Origin: a bacterium
GTDB taxonomy: Bacteria; Cyanobacteriota; Sericytochromatia; S15B-MN24; VGJW01
Assembly (NCBI GenBank): GCA_021781555.1
Contig: JAJXWQ010000028.1
Coordinates: forward strand, 1-41,527
Direction of reading: 5' to 3'
Length of the DNA: 41,527 nucleotides
Below, one piece after another: positions 17,342-24,890 of the stretch (positions are counted from its first letter, which is position 1; the number at the start of each line of letters is the position of its first letter). Both the position numbers and the translations under genes were made by a program. The notes below the pieces were generated by a model. The model did no database searches, was not told where the DNA came from, and saw only the letters and a program-made list of their open reading frames with translations.

Positions 17342-18133
17342 TTGAACAAGACTCATGTACGCCGTGCCGTGGCCGGGGTCGCCCTCGCGATGCCCGTGCT
17401 GGCCCTCGCGGGCTGCCCGATGCCCAACACCACCTCGCCGACCGCGATCTTCACGGGGACCAACGCCTACACCGGCCAGGTGACCCAGTTCGGCAAGGCC
17501 TACCCCGGCGCCACCAGCATCCAGCTCCGGTTCCCGACCAACTCCACGTCGGGGGTCCGCAGCACGGTCATGACGACCGACGCGAGCGGCGATTTCATGG
17601 TGCCGACCGCGACGGCCACCGAGAGTTCCTATCAGTTCGTGTGGGATCTCGGCGGAGCCACCGCCAGCGCCAACACGACGAGCTTCGGCGATCTGGTCGT
17701 CACGGATCCGATCACCAAGCCCGTGGTCGGCAAGGATAACGTGACGCCAGGTTTCACGATCGAGACCGGCTGGCACCTCGATCCCGGCTTTGCCATCAAT
17801 GCCACGATGAGCGTCACCAGCGGAGCCACGTTCAGCTTCAGCACCTTCGCCCCGCAGGGCGCTCCCGCGGCCGCCGGTCCCTTCGAGTACCAGGTCTTCC
17901 TGCAAGACGCCGCGGGCGATCAGTGGTCGTCAGCGACCCACGCCTTCGGCACGACGGCGGCTTCCGCCAGCATCCCCTGGAACGGCAACATCGGCTCGAA
18001 TTCCGATAGCCCGTCCGGTAACCCCTTCCCGGCCGGATCTGCCGCCTACATGATCAAGTGGGAAACCCAGGGTGTAACCGACGGCTCCAAGGCCTTCGGG
18101 CAGTCGCTCTGGATCCCGGTCACGATCCAGTAG
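17342..18133 (+). CDS. Hypothetical lipoprotein
   Basis: A 263-residue secreted lipoprotein of unknown function. The N-terminus MNKTHVRRAVAG leads into a hydrophobic stretch and the lipobox LALAGC at about residues 20-25. The mature part is Thr/Ser/Ala/Gly-rich with alternating beta-strand-like segments (QVTQFG, IQLRFPTNS, SYQFVWDLGG, FEYQVFLQD, YMIKWETQG). This suggests one or two Ig/carboxypeptidase-regulatory-like beta sandwiches, but no catalytic motif was seen. Translation starts at TTG, supported by the strong AAGGAGGAGG upstream and by the signal peptide beginning there. A GC hairpin terminator follows the stop codon. Its leader is more AT-rich than the surroundings. Confidence 0.85.
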   Translation: MNKTHVRRAVAGVALAMPVLALAGCPMPNTTSPTAIFTGTNAYTGQVTQFGKAYPGATSIQLRFPTNSTSGVRSTVMTTDASGDFMVPTATATESSYQFVWDLGGATASANTTSFGDLVVTDPITKPVVGKDNVTPGFTIETGWHLDPGFAINATMSVTSGATFSFSTFAPQGAPAAAGPFEYQVFLQDAAGDQWSSATHAFGTTAASASIPWNGNIGSNSDSPSGNPFPAGSAAYMIKWETQGVTDGSKAFGQSLWIPVTIQ

Positions 18134-18173
18134 CCGGGTGGAGCGGGGAACGACCGATTTCCCGCGCAGCTTC

Positions 18174-18198
18174 AAGGGGCGCCTCAGGGCGCCCCTTT
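18174..18198 (+). terminator. GC-rich hairpin terminator
   Basis: AAGGGGCGCC (18174-18183) and GGCGCCCCTT (18188-18197) form a perfect 10-bp stem with a 4-nt loop, ending in TTT. It lies 40 bp after the lipoprotein stop and between convergent genes, so it may act on both strands. The T tract is short. Confidence 0.6.
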
Positions 18199-18253
18199 AG
18201 CTCGTGCGTCCGCGCGGTCCGCGACCCGGCAGGGGCCGCCAACCGCGGCAAGG

Positions 18254-19069
18254 CTACTTGAGAAAGTACGCCGACAGCGGGGGTGGGGTGGTCCCGGGCA
18301 CCTGCGCGTAGCGCGAGAAATCGGTCACACCCTCGGCCCTCAGAACGTCCTCGTCGAGGAACGCGTTGCCCGTGCAGCTGGCCGGATCGCGACCGAGGAT
18401 CGCCAGCGTGGCCTCCACCAGGATGTCGGGGCTGCGCCAGTCCTCCGGGCGGCCCAGGTTGAAGTGGCGGGTCGCCTGGGTCTCGATCGCCGTCACCGGC
18501 CACAGGGCGTTGACGCCGATCCCGGCGCCGCGCAGTTCCTCGGCCAGAGACAAGGCGATCAGCGTCATCCCGAACTTGGATACCGAGTAGGCGGCCTTGC
18601 CGGGTTGAGGCGAGATCGAAAGCGGCGGGCTCATCATCAAGATGTGCCCGAAGCCTTGCTTGCGCATGATCGGGATGACCGCCTGGCTGCCGGCATAGGC
18701 GGCCCGCACGTTGACTCCCATGACCAGGTCGAAGCGCTTGATCGGCATCTGCTCGACCGGCGCCAAGAAGATGGCGCCGGCGTTGTGGATCATGAAATCG
18801 ATCCGACCGAAGGTCGACACGGTCCTGTCCACCATGGCCTGGATCTCGTCCTCGAACCGCACATCGACCTTGAGCGGGAGGGCCCGCCGGCCCTGAGCCA
18901 CGACCTCCGCGGCGGTCTCGCCGATGGTGCCCGGCAGTTTCGGATCCGGTTCATCCGTCTTGGAGGCCACGACGACGTCGCAGCCCTCCTTCGCCAGTGC
19001 CACGGCAATCGCCTTGCCGATGCCGCGACTGGCCCCCGTGATGATCGCGACCTTGTCCTGGAAGCGCAT
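18254..19069 (-). CDS. SDR oxidoreductase, HSDL2-like
   Basis: An NAD(P)-dependent short-chain dehydrogenase of 271 residues. It has the cofactor loop TGASRGIGKA (about 11-20), NAG near 98, the catalytic Ser in MMSPPLS and YSVSK (Tyr and Lys). Extended similarity to hydroxysteroid dehydrogenase-like 2 is recognisable: SKTDEPDPKLPGTI, the VNALWPVTAIET segment and a C-terminal GNAFLDEDVL..EGV..FS.YA.VPG. The SCP2 sterol-carrier domain of HSDL2 is missing, as in many bacterial versions. The substrate is unknown, possibly fatty acyl or steroid-like. It lies 9 bp after a small Cys-rich gene on the same strand, suggesting cotranscription. Confidence 0.93.
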   Translation of the reverse strand: MRFQDKVAIITGASRGIGKAIAVALAKEGCDVVVASKTDEPDPKLPGTIGETAAEVVAQGRRALPLKVDVRFEDEIQAMVDRTVSTFGRIDFMIHNAGAIFLAPVEQMPIKRFDLVMGVNVRAAYAGSQAVIPIMRKQGFGHILMMSPPLSISPQPGKAAYSVSKFGMTLIALSLAEELRGAGIGVNALWPVTAIETQATRHFNLGRPEDWRSPDILVEATLAILGRDPASCTGNAFLDEDVLRAEGVTDFSRYAQVPGTTPPPLSAYFLK

Positions 19070-19078
19070 GGGCCGGCT

Positions 19079-19372
19079 TCAGACCATCGTCGCGACGACG
19101 GCGCAGGTACCCTTGAACGGCGGCTTGCCAGCCTGGCAACGCGGCTGCTGCTCGCAGTCCTCGCAGGCCGCCTCGCGTCCGAAGGAGCTGCGCTCGATCC
19201 GGTAGCAGGCCAGGCAGAGCGCCCGGTGAAGGTCAGACCAGTGCTCCTCCGGACCGCCGGAAGGAAAGAACACCGGGATCTCCAGGATGGGATTCGTTCC
19301 CGTCCCGAGGGATTGCTCCGAGCAGCGCGTGCAAGGAGCCTCGATCCAAGGCCAAAGCTGTCCTGTCGACAT
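19079..19372 (-). CDS. Small Cys-rich, probable zinc-binding protein
   Basis: Not recognised as a named family. The 97-residue protein carries several metal-ligand-type Cys pairs: CTRC near residue 14, CLAC near 53, then CEDC with a following PRC at about 70-78. This could bind zinc or an Fe-S cluster. I chose ATG 19372 because GAGGAGGG lies about 5 nt upstream; a GTG at 19378 in the same frame overlaps that site. It sits directly upstream of the HSDL2-like SDR (9-bp gap) and probably belongs to the same transcript. The good ribosome-binding site, Cys pattern and operon position support it as real. Confidence 0.65.
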   Translation of the reverse strand: MSTGQLWPWIEAPCTRCSEQSLGTGTNPILEIPVFFPSGGPEEHWSDLHRALCLACYRIERSSFGREAACEDCEQQPRCQAGKPPFKGTCAVVATMV

Positions 19373-19591
19373 TGACACCCTCCTCGCGTCTCATACCCGA
19401 TAAGTCCAGCGGATTGCGGCCGTCCGAGCCATGGCTTGCACCCCCCCGGGAGACTCGCCTGGCTTGGACGGGCCAGCGAACCTGCCCTGAGCTCCGGAGA
19501 ACCGCGGCACAGCCTCCCGCGTGCCGGCCCACCTGAGGAAAAACACCCTCCTGCGATCCGGCTAAAATCACGCGACCGAAGCTTGGCGTGA

Positions 19592-19620
19592 TTGCGGCGA
19601 GGGGCTTCCTGCGCTAGCAT
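19592..19620 (+). promoter_or_regulatory. Candidate apt promoter
   Basis: TTGCGG (19592-19597) and TAGCAT (19615-19620) are separated by 17 bp, ending 27 bp before the GTG start of apt. A second -10-like TAAAAT at 19563-19568 lacks a partner box. This is the best two-box promoter seen in the window. Confidence 0.45.
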
Positions 19621-19647
19621 GTGCGGTCGCCCTGCAAGGAGAAGCTC

Positions 19648-20187
19648 GTGACGCTCACCGACACCGTCGCCCTGATCAAGGATCGCATCCGCGATGTCCC
19701 CGACTTTCCGCGGCCCGGAATCATGTTCAAGGACATCACCCCCTTGATGAAGGATCAGGCGGTTTTCCGGCTGGCCATCGAGCAGATCATCGAGCACTTC
19801 CGGAAGGAAGAGATCGACTACGTGGTCGGGATCGAGTCCCGCGGCTTCATCATGGGCGCGCCGATCGCCTACGGCCTCCAGACCGGCTTCGTCCCCGTTC
19901 GCAAGCCGGGCAAGCTTCCCTACGACACGCTGCGGCAGGAATACCAGCTCGAGTACGGCAGCGATGCCCTCGAGATCCACAACGACGCCATCGAGGCCGG
20001 ACGCCGCGTCCTCATCGTCGACGATCTGCTGGCCACGGGCGGGACGGTCCTGGCCACGGCGGACCTCGTTCGCAAGCTTGGCGCCGAGGTCGTGGCGGCG
20101 GCCTTCCTGGTCGAGCTCAGCTTCCTCGGCGGCCGGGAGCGCGTGGCCGCCCGCGACCTCGAGATCTTCCCGCTCGTGACCTTCTAG
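19648..20187 (+). CDS. apt: Adenine phosphoribosyltransferase
   Basis: It salvages adenine to AMP with PRPP. The 179-residue protein shows the Apt N-terminus ([20 protein letters not shown]), VGIESRGFI, the flexible-loop region [11 protein letters not shown] and the PRPP-binding motif [13 protein letters not shown]. The first possible start (GTG 19621) would add nine residues. I chose GTG 19648 because AAGGAG lies 6 nt upstream and the N-terminus then fits the family. It is followed by copy B of the interspersed repeat and then rel on the same strand. The two products act in linked purine nucleotide metabolism, but the 261-bp gap and a candidate promoter suggest separate expression. Confidence 0.97.
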   Translation: MTLTDTVALIKDRIRDVPDFPRPGIMFKDITPLMKDQAVFRLAIEQIIEHFRKEEIDYVVGIESRGFIMGAPIAYGLQTGFVPVRKPGKLPYDTLRQEYQLEYGSDALEIHNDAIEAGRRVLIVDDLLATGGTVLATADLVRKLGAEVVAAAFLVELSFLGGRERVAARDLEIFPLVTF

Positions 20188-20236
20188 GGCCATTTCCGGA
20201 ATCCGCACCGGGAACCCGCGCTCTGGGACAACACTT

Positions 20237-20278
20237 CTTGCAATTTGAACGGGCCCCTCGGCGCGGTCGCTGCGCTCT
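20237..20278 (+). repeat. Interspersed palindromic repeat, copy B (half)
   Basis: ttgcaatttgaacgggcccc followed by the ggcgcggtcgctgcgct apical segment. Only the 5' arm and part of the loop are present; the 3' arm (ccgggccccgtttgac) is missing. It lies 50 bp after the apt stop codon. Confidence 0.75.
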
Positions 20279-20369
20279 CCTGGATGCCGCCTTCGCGGAG
20301 CTGCGGAAGTACCTCGCCAGTCCCGGTGGCTGGCCCGGTCCCTCGTGTTCATGGCCCCGTTCGATGGGG

Positions 20370-20375
20370 TATAGT
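20370..20375 (+). promoter_or_regulatory. Candidate rel -10 box
   Basis: TATAGT within GGGTATAGTGAAAC, about 74 bp upstream of the rel start. The same GGGTATAGTG string precedes the HD-GYP gene (33394-33403). No clear -35 is visible. Confidence 0.35.
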
Positions 20376-20448
20376 GAAACGGCGTGGGAATTCAAAGGCG
20401 AGTCCCCTGTGACTTTACCCTGGCACCCGTGAGCGGACCCGTGGGGAC

Positions 20449-22587
20449 GTGCCCGACGATCTAATCAGAACGCTCAGCGTCTATGCTCCCGCCGATATCG
20501 ACTTGATCGAGCGGGCGTCGCGCTTTGCCCGAGAGCAGCACGAGGGCCAGCTGCGCAAATCCGGCGAGCCCTACATCATCCATCCCTACGAGGTCGCCCT
20601 CATCCTCGCCAAGCTCGAGGCCGACCCCAAGACCGTCGCTGCCGGCCTTCTCCACGACGTCCTGGAAGATACCGAGGTCACCGCGGAGGAACTCGAGGCG
20701 CTCTTCGGCAAGGATGTCGTGCGCATCGTCGAGGGCGTCACCAAGGTCGGCAAGCTCTCGTTCTCCAGCAAGCAGGAGCGCCAGGCCGAGAACTTCCGGC
20801 GCATGTTCCTCGCCATGGCCGAGGACCCCCGCGTGATCGTGGTCAAGCTGGCCGATCGCCTGCACAACATGCGCACGCTGCACCACATGACGGCGGACAA
20901 GCAGCGCGAGATCGCCCAGGAGACCCTCGATATCTTCGCCCCCATCGCCCACCGGCTGGGTATGGGGAAGATCAAGTGGGAGCTCGAGGATCTTTGCCTG
21001 CGTTACCTCCAGCCCACCGAGTTCCGCAAGATCCAGGAGCTCGTCGCCGAGAATCGCGAGAAGCGCGAGGCCTACATCCAGGAGATCGTCTCACGAATCC
21101 GCTCGGAGCTCGATTCGGCGAGTCTCAAGGGCGAGGTCTACGGAAGGCCCAAGCACTTTTACAGCATCTGGGTCAAGATGCAGACCCAGAACAAGGATTT
21201 TGAGGATCTCTTCGACGTCACGGCGGTTCGCGTGCTGGTCGACTCCATTCCCGACTGCTACCACGTCCTCGGCATCGTCCATAGTGTCTGGCGTCCCATC
21301 CCGGGGCGCTTCAAGGACTACATCGCGATGCCCAAGCCCAACCAGTATCAGTCCTTGCATACCAGCGTCGTGGGGCCGAGGGGTACGCCCTTCGAAATCC
21401 AGATCCGGACCCACGAGATGCACCGCGTGGCCGAACTCGGTATCGCGGCCCACTGGCGCTACAAGGACGGCGGAGCGACCTCCTCGGCCGACGAGAAGTT
21501 GACCTGGCTGCGCCAGTTCCTCGACTGGCAGTCCGACATGCGCGACGCCGAGGAGTACCTCAACACGGTCAAGGAGGACCTCTTCAGCGACGAGGTCTTC
21601 GTCTTCACGCCCCGCGGCGACGTCCTCGACCTGCGGCGCGGAGCCACGCCGATCGATTTCGCCTACCGGGTCCACTCGAGCGTCGGCCATCGCTGCGCGG
21701 GCGCACGGGTCAACCAGCGCATCGTTCCCCTGGACACTCCGTTGCAAAACGGCGACATCGTCGAGGTCGTCACCAGCAAGATCGAGCGCCCGAGCCTCGA
21801 CTGGCTATCCTTCGTCGTCACCAGCACGGCCAAGCAGCGGATCCGCCAGTGGTTCAAGCGCCAGCGCCGCGAGGAGAACATCGCCCTGGGCCGCGAGGCC
21901 CTCGAGCGCGAGCTCGATCGCCTGCGCCTGGCCCACCTCAACAAGGCCGAGCAGCTCCTGGAGATCGCCCCCAAGCTCAAGTTTGCCAGCACGGACGACC
22001 TGTTCGCGGCGATCGGCTATGGCGAGAAGACCGCCGCCGCCGTGGCCCAGGCCCTGCGGGACGCCTTTGCCCCCAAGGAGCCCGAGCTGCCCCGCATGGC
22101 ACCGTCGGTCGAGCCGCGGCATCGCAACGGCACGGGCATCCTGGTCGAGGGCGGCGCGGGCATGCTGCTGAGCCTGTCCCGCTGCTGCTCGCCGGTGCCC
22201 GGCGAGCCCATCGTCGGGGTCGTCACCCGGGGGCGGGGTATCAGCGTGCATTCGGCCGAATGCGCCAACCTCGAAGGCGTGGAACCCGGCCGCAAGGTCC
22301 AGGTCGACTGGGGCGAGGCCGAGAAAGCGGCCTTTCCGGTCGAGATCGCCGTCGAGGTCATCGACCGGGTGGGCCTTCTCAAGGACATCACGGCCAAGAT
22401 GGCCGACCTCAAGATCAACATCCGCAACGTCGAGGTCCGACCCGCTCGCGACAAGATCGTGGTCGTCCATCTGGTCATCGACGTCGCCGACCTGCCGCAC
22501 CTGCAGCGGGTCCTGGCCGCCATCGGCCGCATCTCGGACGTCATCCGGGCCTATCGCGTCGCCAAGAGCCAGCGCGTTCGGCGCTAG
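20449..22587 (+). CDS. rel: Bifunctional (p)ppGpp synthetase/hydrolase
   Basis: A Rel/SpoT-family stringent-response enzyme that makes and degrades (p)ppGpp. At 712 residues it has the full long-RSH layout. The HD hydrolase domain (about 30-180) includes HDVLEDT with His69-Asp70. The synthetase domain (about 230-350) has RFKDYIAMPKPNQYQSLHT from residue 287; the RxKD form is typical of bifunctional enzymes, whereas monofunctional RelA has ExDD. A TGS domain (VFVFTPRGDVLDL), helical and Cys-containing regions (SRCCSPVPGE) and a C-terminal ACT domain (DRVGLLKDITAKMADLKINI) follow. Both active sites look intact. The start is GTG 20449, with GGGGA a few bases upstream. Copy C of the repeat follows the stop. 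Confidence 0.97.
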   Translation: MPDDLIRTLSVYAPADIDLIERASRFAREQHEGQLRKSGEPYIIHPYEVALILAKLEADPKTVAAGLLHDVLEDTEVTAEELEALFGKDVVRIVEGVTKVGKLSFSSKQERQAENFRRMFLAMAEDPRVIVVKLADRLHNMRTLHHMTADKQREIAQETLDIFAPIAHRLGMGKIKWELEDLCLRYLQPTEFRKIQELVAENREKREAYIQEIVSRIRSELDSASLKGEVYGRPKHFYSIWVKMQTQNKDFEDLFDVTAVRVLVDSIPDCYHVLGIVHSVWRPIPGRFKDYIAMPKPNQYQSLHTSVVGPRGTPFEIQIRTHEMHRVAELGIAAHWRYKDGGATSSADEKLTWLRQFLDWQSDMRDAEEYLNTVKEDLFSDEVFVFTPRGDVLDLRRGATPIDFAYRVHSSVGHRCAGARVNQRIVPLDTPLQNGDIVEVVTSKIERPSLDWLSFVVTSTAKQRIRQWFKRQRREENIALGREALERELDRLRLAHLNKAEQLLEIAPKLKFASTDDLFAAIGYGEKTAAAVAQALRDAFAPKEPELPRMAPSVEPRHRNGTGILVEGGAGMLLSLSRCCSPVPGEPIVGVVTRGRGISVHSAECANLEGVEPGRKVQVDWGEAEKAAFPVEIAVEVIDRVGLLKDITAKMADLKINIRNVEVRPARDKIVVVHLVIDVADLPHLQRVLAAIGRISDVIRAYRVAKSQRVRR

Positions 22588-22630
22588 CGCAGATCCACCC
22601 GCTTGGCCCCTGACCTTGGGGGAGGGGATG

Positions 22631-22726
22631 TTTGCAATTTGAACGGGTCCCTCTGCGCGGTCGCTTCGCTGCGCAACCGGGCCCCGTTTGACTCCTTCGG
22701 CCTGAACCCCGCCAGGCGAAACCGCT
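22631..22726 (+). repeat. Interspersed palindromic repeat, copy C
   Basis: A full copy: tttgcaatttgaacgggtcc, the ctctgcgcgg...gctgcgcaa apex, ccgggccccgtttgactcc, then an extension ending ccaggcgaaaccgct, which is shared with copy D. It fills the gap between the convergent rel and NYN genes and ends 1 bp short of the NYN gene's stop codon. Confidence 0.9.
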
Positions 22727-22727
22727 A

Positions 22728-24707
22728 CTAGCCTTCGGCCACGGCCTCGTCATCGGCACCCTCCTCGGGCGGCAAGAGCGGCTCGAGGGCCTGGACGACC
22801 ACGCGGCTCGAGGGATTGAGCAACAGCGCGTTGGTGGTGCCGCCGCGGGGGTTGGGAACCTGCCTGGGAACGAAGGTGCGCAAGTAGCAAAGCAGGTTGA
22901 TCCAGAAGTGCACCTGCTCGCCCGGCGTGGGGCCTGCGGGCACTGCGGCCGTCTCGGGTTCGACCACCGCGATCATCGTGCCCGCCTCGCCCGCCAGCAC
23001 CTCGGCTCCCGAGCACACCGCCGGGGCATCGGAGCGCGTCCCGAGCGGGGGGATCTCGGCTGCGGCATCGGATTCCGCTCGTTCGGCCCCCGGCTCGACG
23101 GTCGGAACGCCGAACAGCCGCGCCACCTCTCTCTGGTAGGTGCTGCGGGCGATCCAGGCCCGACCTCGGAGCTCCTCGTGCATCAAGCGGATCATGGCGT
23201 CGCGCAGTTCGAGGATCTCGCAGCAGCGCGCGTGCTCGCGCTCGAGATAGACCTGGCTGGCCGGTGGTGCCGAGAGCGGGATCTGCCCCTCCTCGACGTC
23301 TTCCTCACCCGAGGGGGACAGCGGCTTGGCGACGCGCACCATCTGTGAACCCTTGGCGGCGTCGAGAATCTCCTTGGCCTCGCGGCGAGCCTCGGCGGGC
23401 GGGCGGCCATCCGAGGTGAGCTTGTCGGCGATGCGCTCGAGAAGCTTGCTGGCCGCCATCCAGGCGTGGCCGTGCTCGATCAGGTGGGCATCGACCGCGC
23501 AGATGAGGAGCTCCTCGGGGCCGGAGTACGACCCCGCCGCCAGGTGCTTGACGATGAAGTGTTCCGGATTGAGTCGCACGAGCTTGACCTTGATGGCAGG
23601 GTCCCGCTTGTGCGGAACCTCCTTGGTCAGCAGGACATTCGTCTCCTTGAGCCAGGAAAGCCAGTTGTGGACGCGATCCAGGGCAAGATCCGGAAACACC
23701 GACTGGAGCTGATCGCGCAGCTTGCTGAAGCTGGGGTTGAAGGGCCCCGTCAAGGTGTCCGCGAGGATCTTCAGGACGTTGTCGATGACGGCGCGTGCCT
23801 CCTGCACGCGAGCGTGGTCTTCGGCCAGGCGGAAGCGCCGTATGGTCTTGGCCTCTCCCGTGTGGTGGTCGTTCAACCGGACCTCTTCGCTGGTGAAGAG
23901 CTCGGAATTGACGGCGCTCTTGAGCCACGTCTCCCGCTCCTCCTCGCTGAGGCCGGCCAGGTTCTTTTGGTTGAGGAAATCGAGGAACTTGGCGAAGGTC
24001 ACGAAGCCGAAGTTGTTGGCTTTCATGTAGTAGTCGCAGTACACGACCAGGGCGTCCAGAGTCGAGAGCGTGCCGGGCCGATCGCGCAGCTCCACCGTGG
24101 GCGTCGGCTGGCGCGGCTCGATGGGAGCCGTACCCGATCGCGAAGCGGCCGCGCCTCGCAAGGAGAGCGGAGCCGACCGCGAGGTCTGCCGGACGGGAAA
24201 CGACGGGGCAGAGCGCAGCAGATCTGCCAGCAGGTCGTCCAGATGGGCGAAGTCCGAGCCGTAGGTCTGCAGGGTGTGGTTGGTCGCCCCCCGCACGCCC
24301 CAGATGATGGCTCGCTTCTGGTTGAACATCAGACGCTGAACGATCGGCTGGTAGCCTCGATCGCCCGTCGCGATGATGTAAGTCGAGATCTCCGGGCGCC
24401 GGCTGATGAGGTCGTTGATCGCGTTCTGGATCTTGAGATCGGCGTTATTGGCGCCGGTCAGGTTCAAGATCACATCGAAGGTGTACTGGTTATAGGCCTG
24501 GGCGTGGTGGCTGAATTCTGACTTGGTCCAATCCGCCACGGTGGCCCAGTACTCGAGTTCGCCCCAGTCGCGGCAATGATCCAGCAGAGCCTGGGCCAGG
24601 TCGGCGGCGAAGTCCTCCTGGACGATCGTCCCGCCATAGGCCTTGCGCAGGCTGAGCCAGATGTTCTCGTGATCGACGAATAGCGCGCAACGCACCGGGT
24701 TGGTCAT
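22728..24707 (-). CDS. NYN-domain (LabA-like PIN-fold) protein
   Basis: A 659-residue protein beginning with a NYN domain, a PIN-like nuclease fold. The acidic site positions are present: VDHENI (Asp12), NNADLKI...INDL and ATGDRGYQPI. LabA-type NYN proteins are typical of Cyanobacteria. After about residue 180 come three helical, winged-helix-like stretches (LVVYCDYYMKANNFGFVTFA; FSKLRDQLQSVFPDL; AWMAASKLLERIADKL) that resemble tandem RNA-binding OST-HTH/LOTUS modules, though this is a weak match. The acidic C-terminal part is unassigned. I chose ATG 24707; upstream TTG and GTG codons are alternatives. It is divergent from the Mod-Res pair across 183 bp, so it may be co-regulated with them. 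RNA cleavage is inferred from the fold only. Confidence 0.85.
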   Translation of the reverse strand: MTNPVRCALFVDHENIWLSLRKAYGGTIVQEDFAADLAQALLDHCRDWGELEYWATVADWTKSEFSHHAQAYNQYTFDVILNLTGANNADLKIQNAINDLISRRPEISTYIIATGDRGYQPIVQRLMFNQKRAIIWGVRGATNHTLQTYGSDFAHLDDLLADLLRSAPSFPVRQTSRSAPLSLRGAAASRSGTAPIEPRQPTPTVELRDRPGTLSTLDALVVYCDYYMKANNFGFVTFAKFLDFLNQKNLAGLSEEERETWLKSAVNSELFTSEEVRLNDHHTGEAKTIRRFRLAEDHARVQEARAVIDNVLKILADTLTGPFNPSFSKLRDQLQSVFPDLALDRVHNWLSWLKETNVLLTKEVPHKRDPAIKVKLVRLNPEHFIVKHLAAGSYSGPEELLICAVDAHLIEHGHAWMAASKLLERIADKLTSDGRPPAEARREAKEILDAAKGSQMVRVAKPLSPSGEEDVEEGQIPLSAPPASQVYLEREHARCCEILELRDAMIRLMHEELRGRAWIARSTYQREVARLFGVPTVEPGAERAESDAAAEIPPLGTRSDAPAVCSGAEVLAGEAGTMIAVVEPETAAVPAGPTPGEQVHFWINLLCYLRTFVPRQVPNPRGGTTNALLLNPSSRVVVQALEPLLPPEEGADDEAVAEG

Positions 24708-24746
24708 GCTCACCAAAAAAGATCCCAAAAAACAGAGCTGACGGTC

Positions 24747-24752
24747 ATTCTA
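24747..24752 (-). promoter_or_regulatory. Candidate -10 box for the NYN gene
   Basis: TAGAAT, in the context GTTAGAATGACC on the minus strand, lies 40 bp upstream of the ATG at 24707. No clear -35 was found. It is one of three TAGAATG elements in the window. Confidence 0.35.
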
Positions 24753-24843
24753 ACACAGTGCAAAGACGCCGCCGGATTTGCGCCCCGGAGCTTGCTACTC
24801 CTGGTTCCGCCCCGGCGAGACCGTGCTTGCGCTGACCAGGCGC

Positions 24844-24849
24844 TATACT
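24844..24849 (+). promoter_or_regulatory. Candidate -10 box for mod-res
   Basis: TATACT in GCGCTATACTGG, 41 bp before the TTG start of the methyltransferase gene. No -35 at standard spacing was seen. With the minus-strand box at 24747-24752 it would form a divergent promoter region. Confidence 0.35.
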
Positions 24850-24890
24850 GGAGCGCCCCTTCCTGCTGACATCTTGCGGAGCCCTACAGG

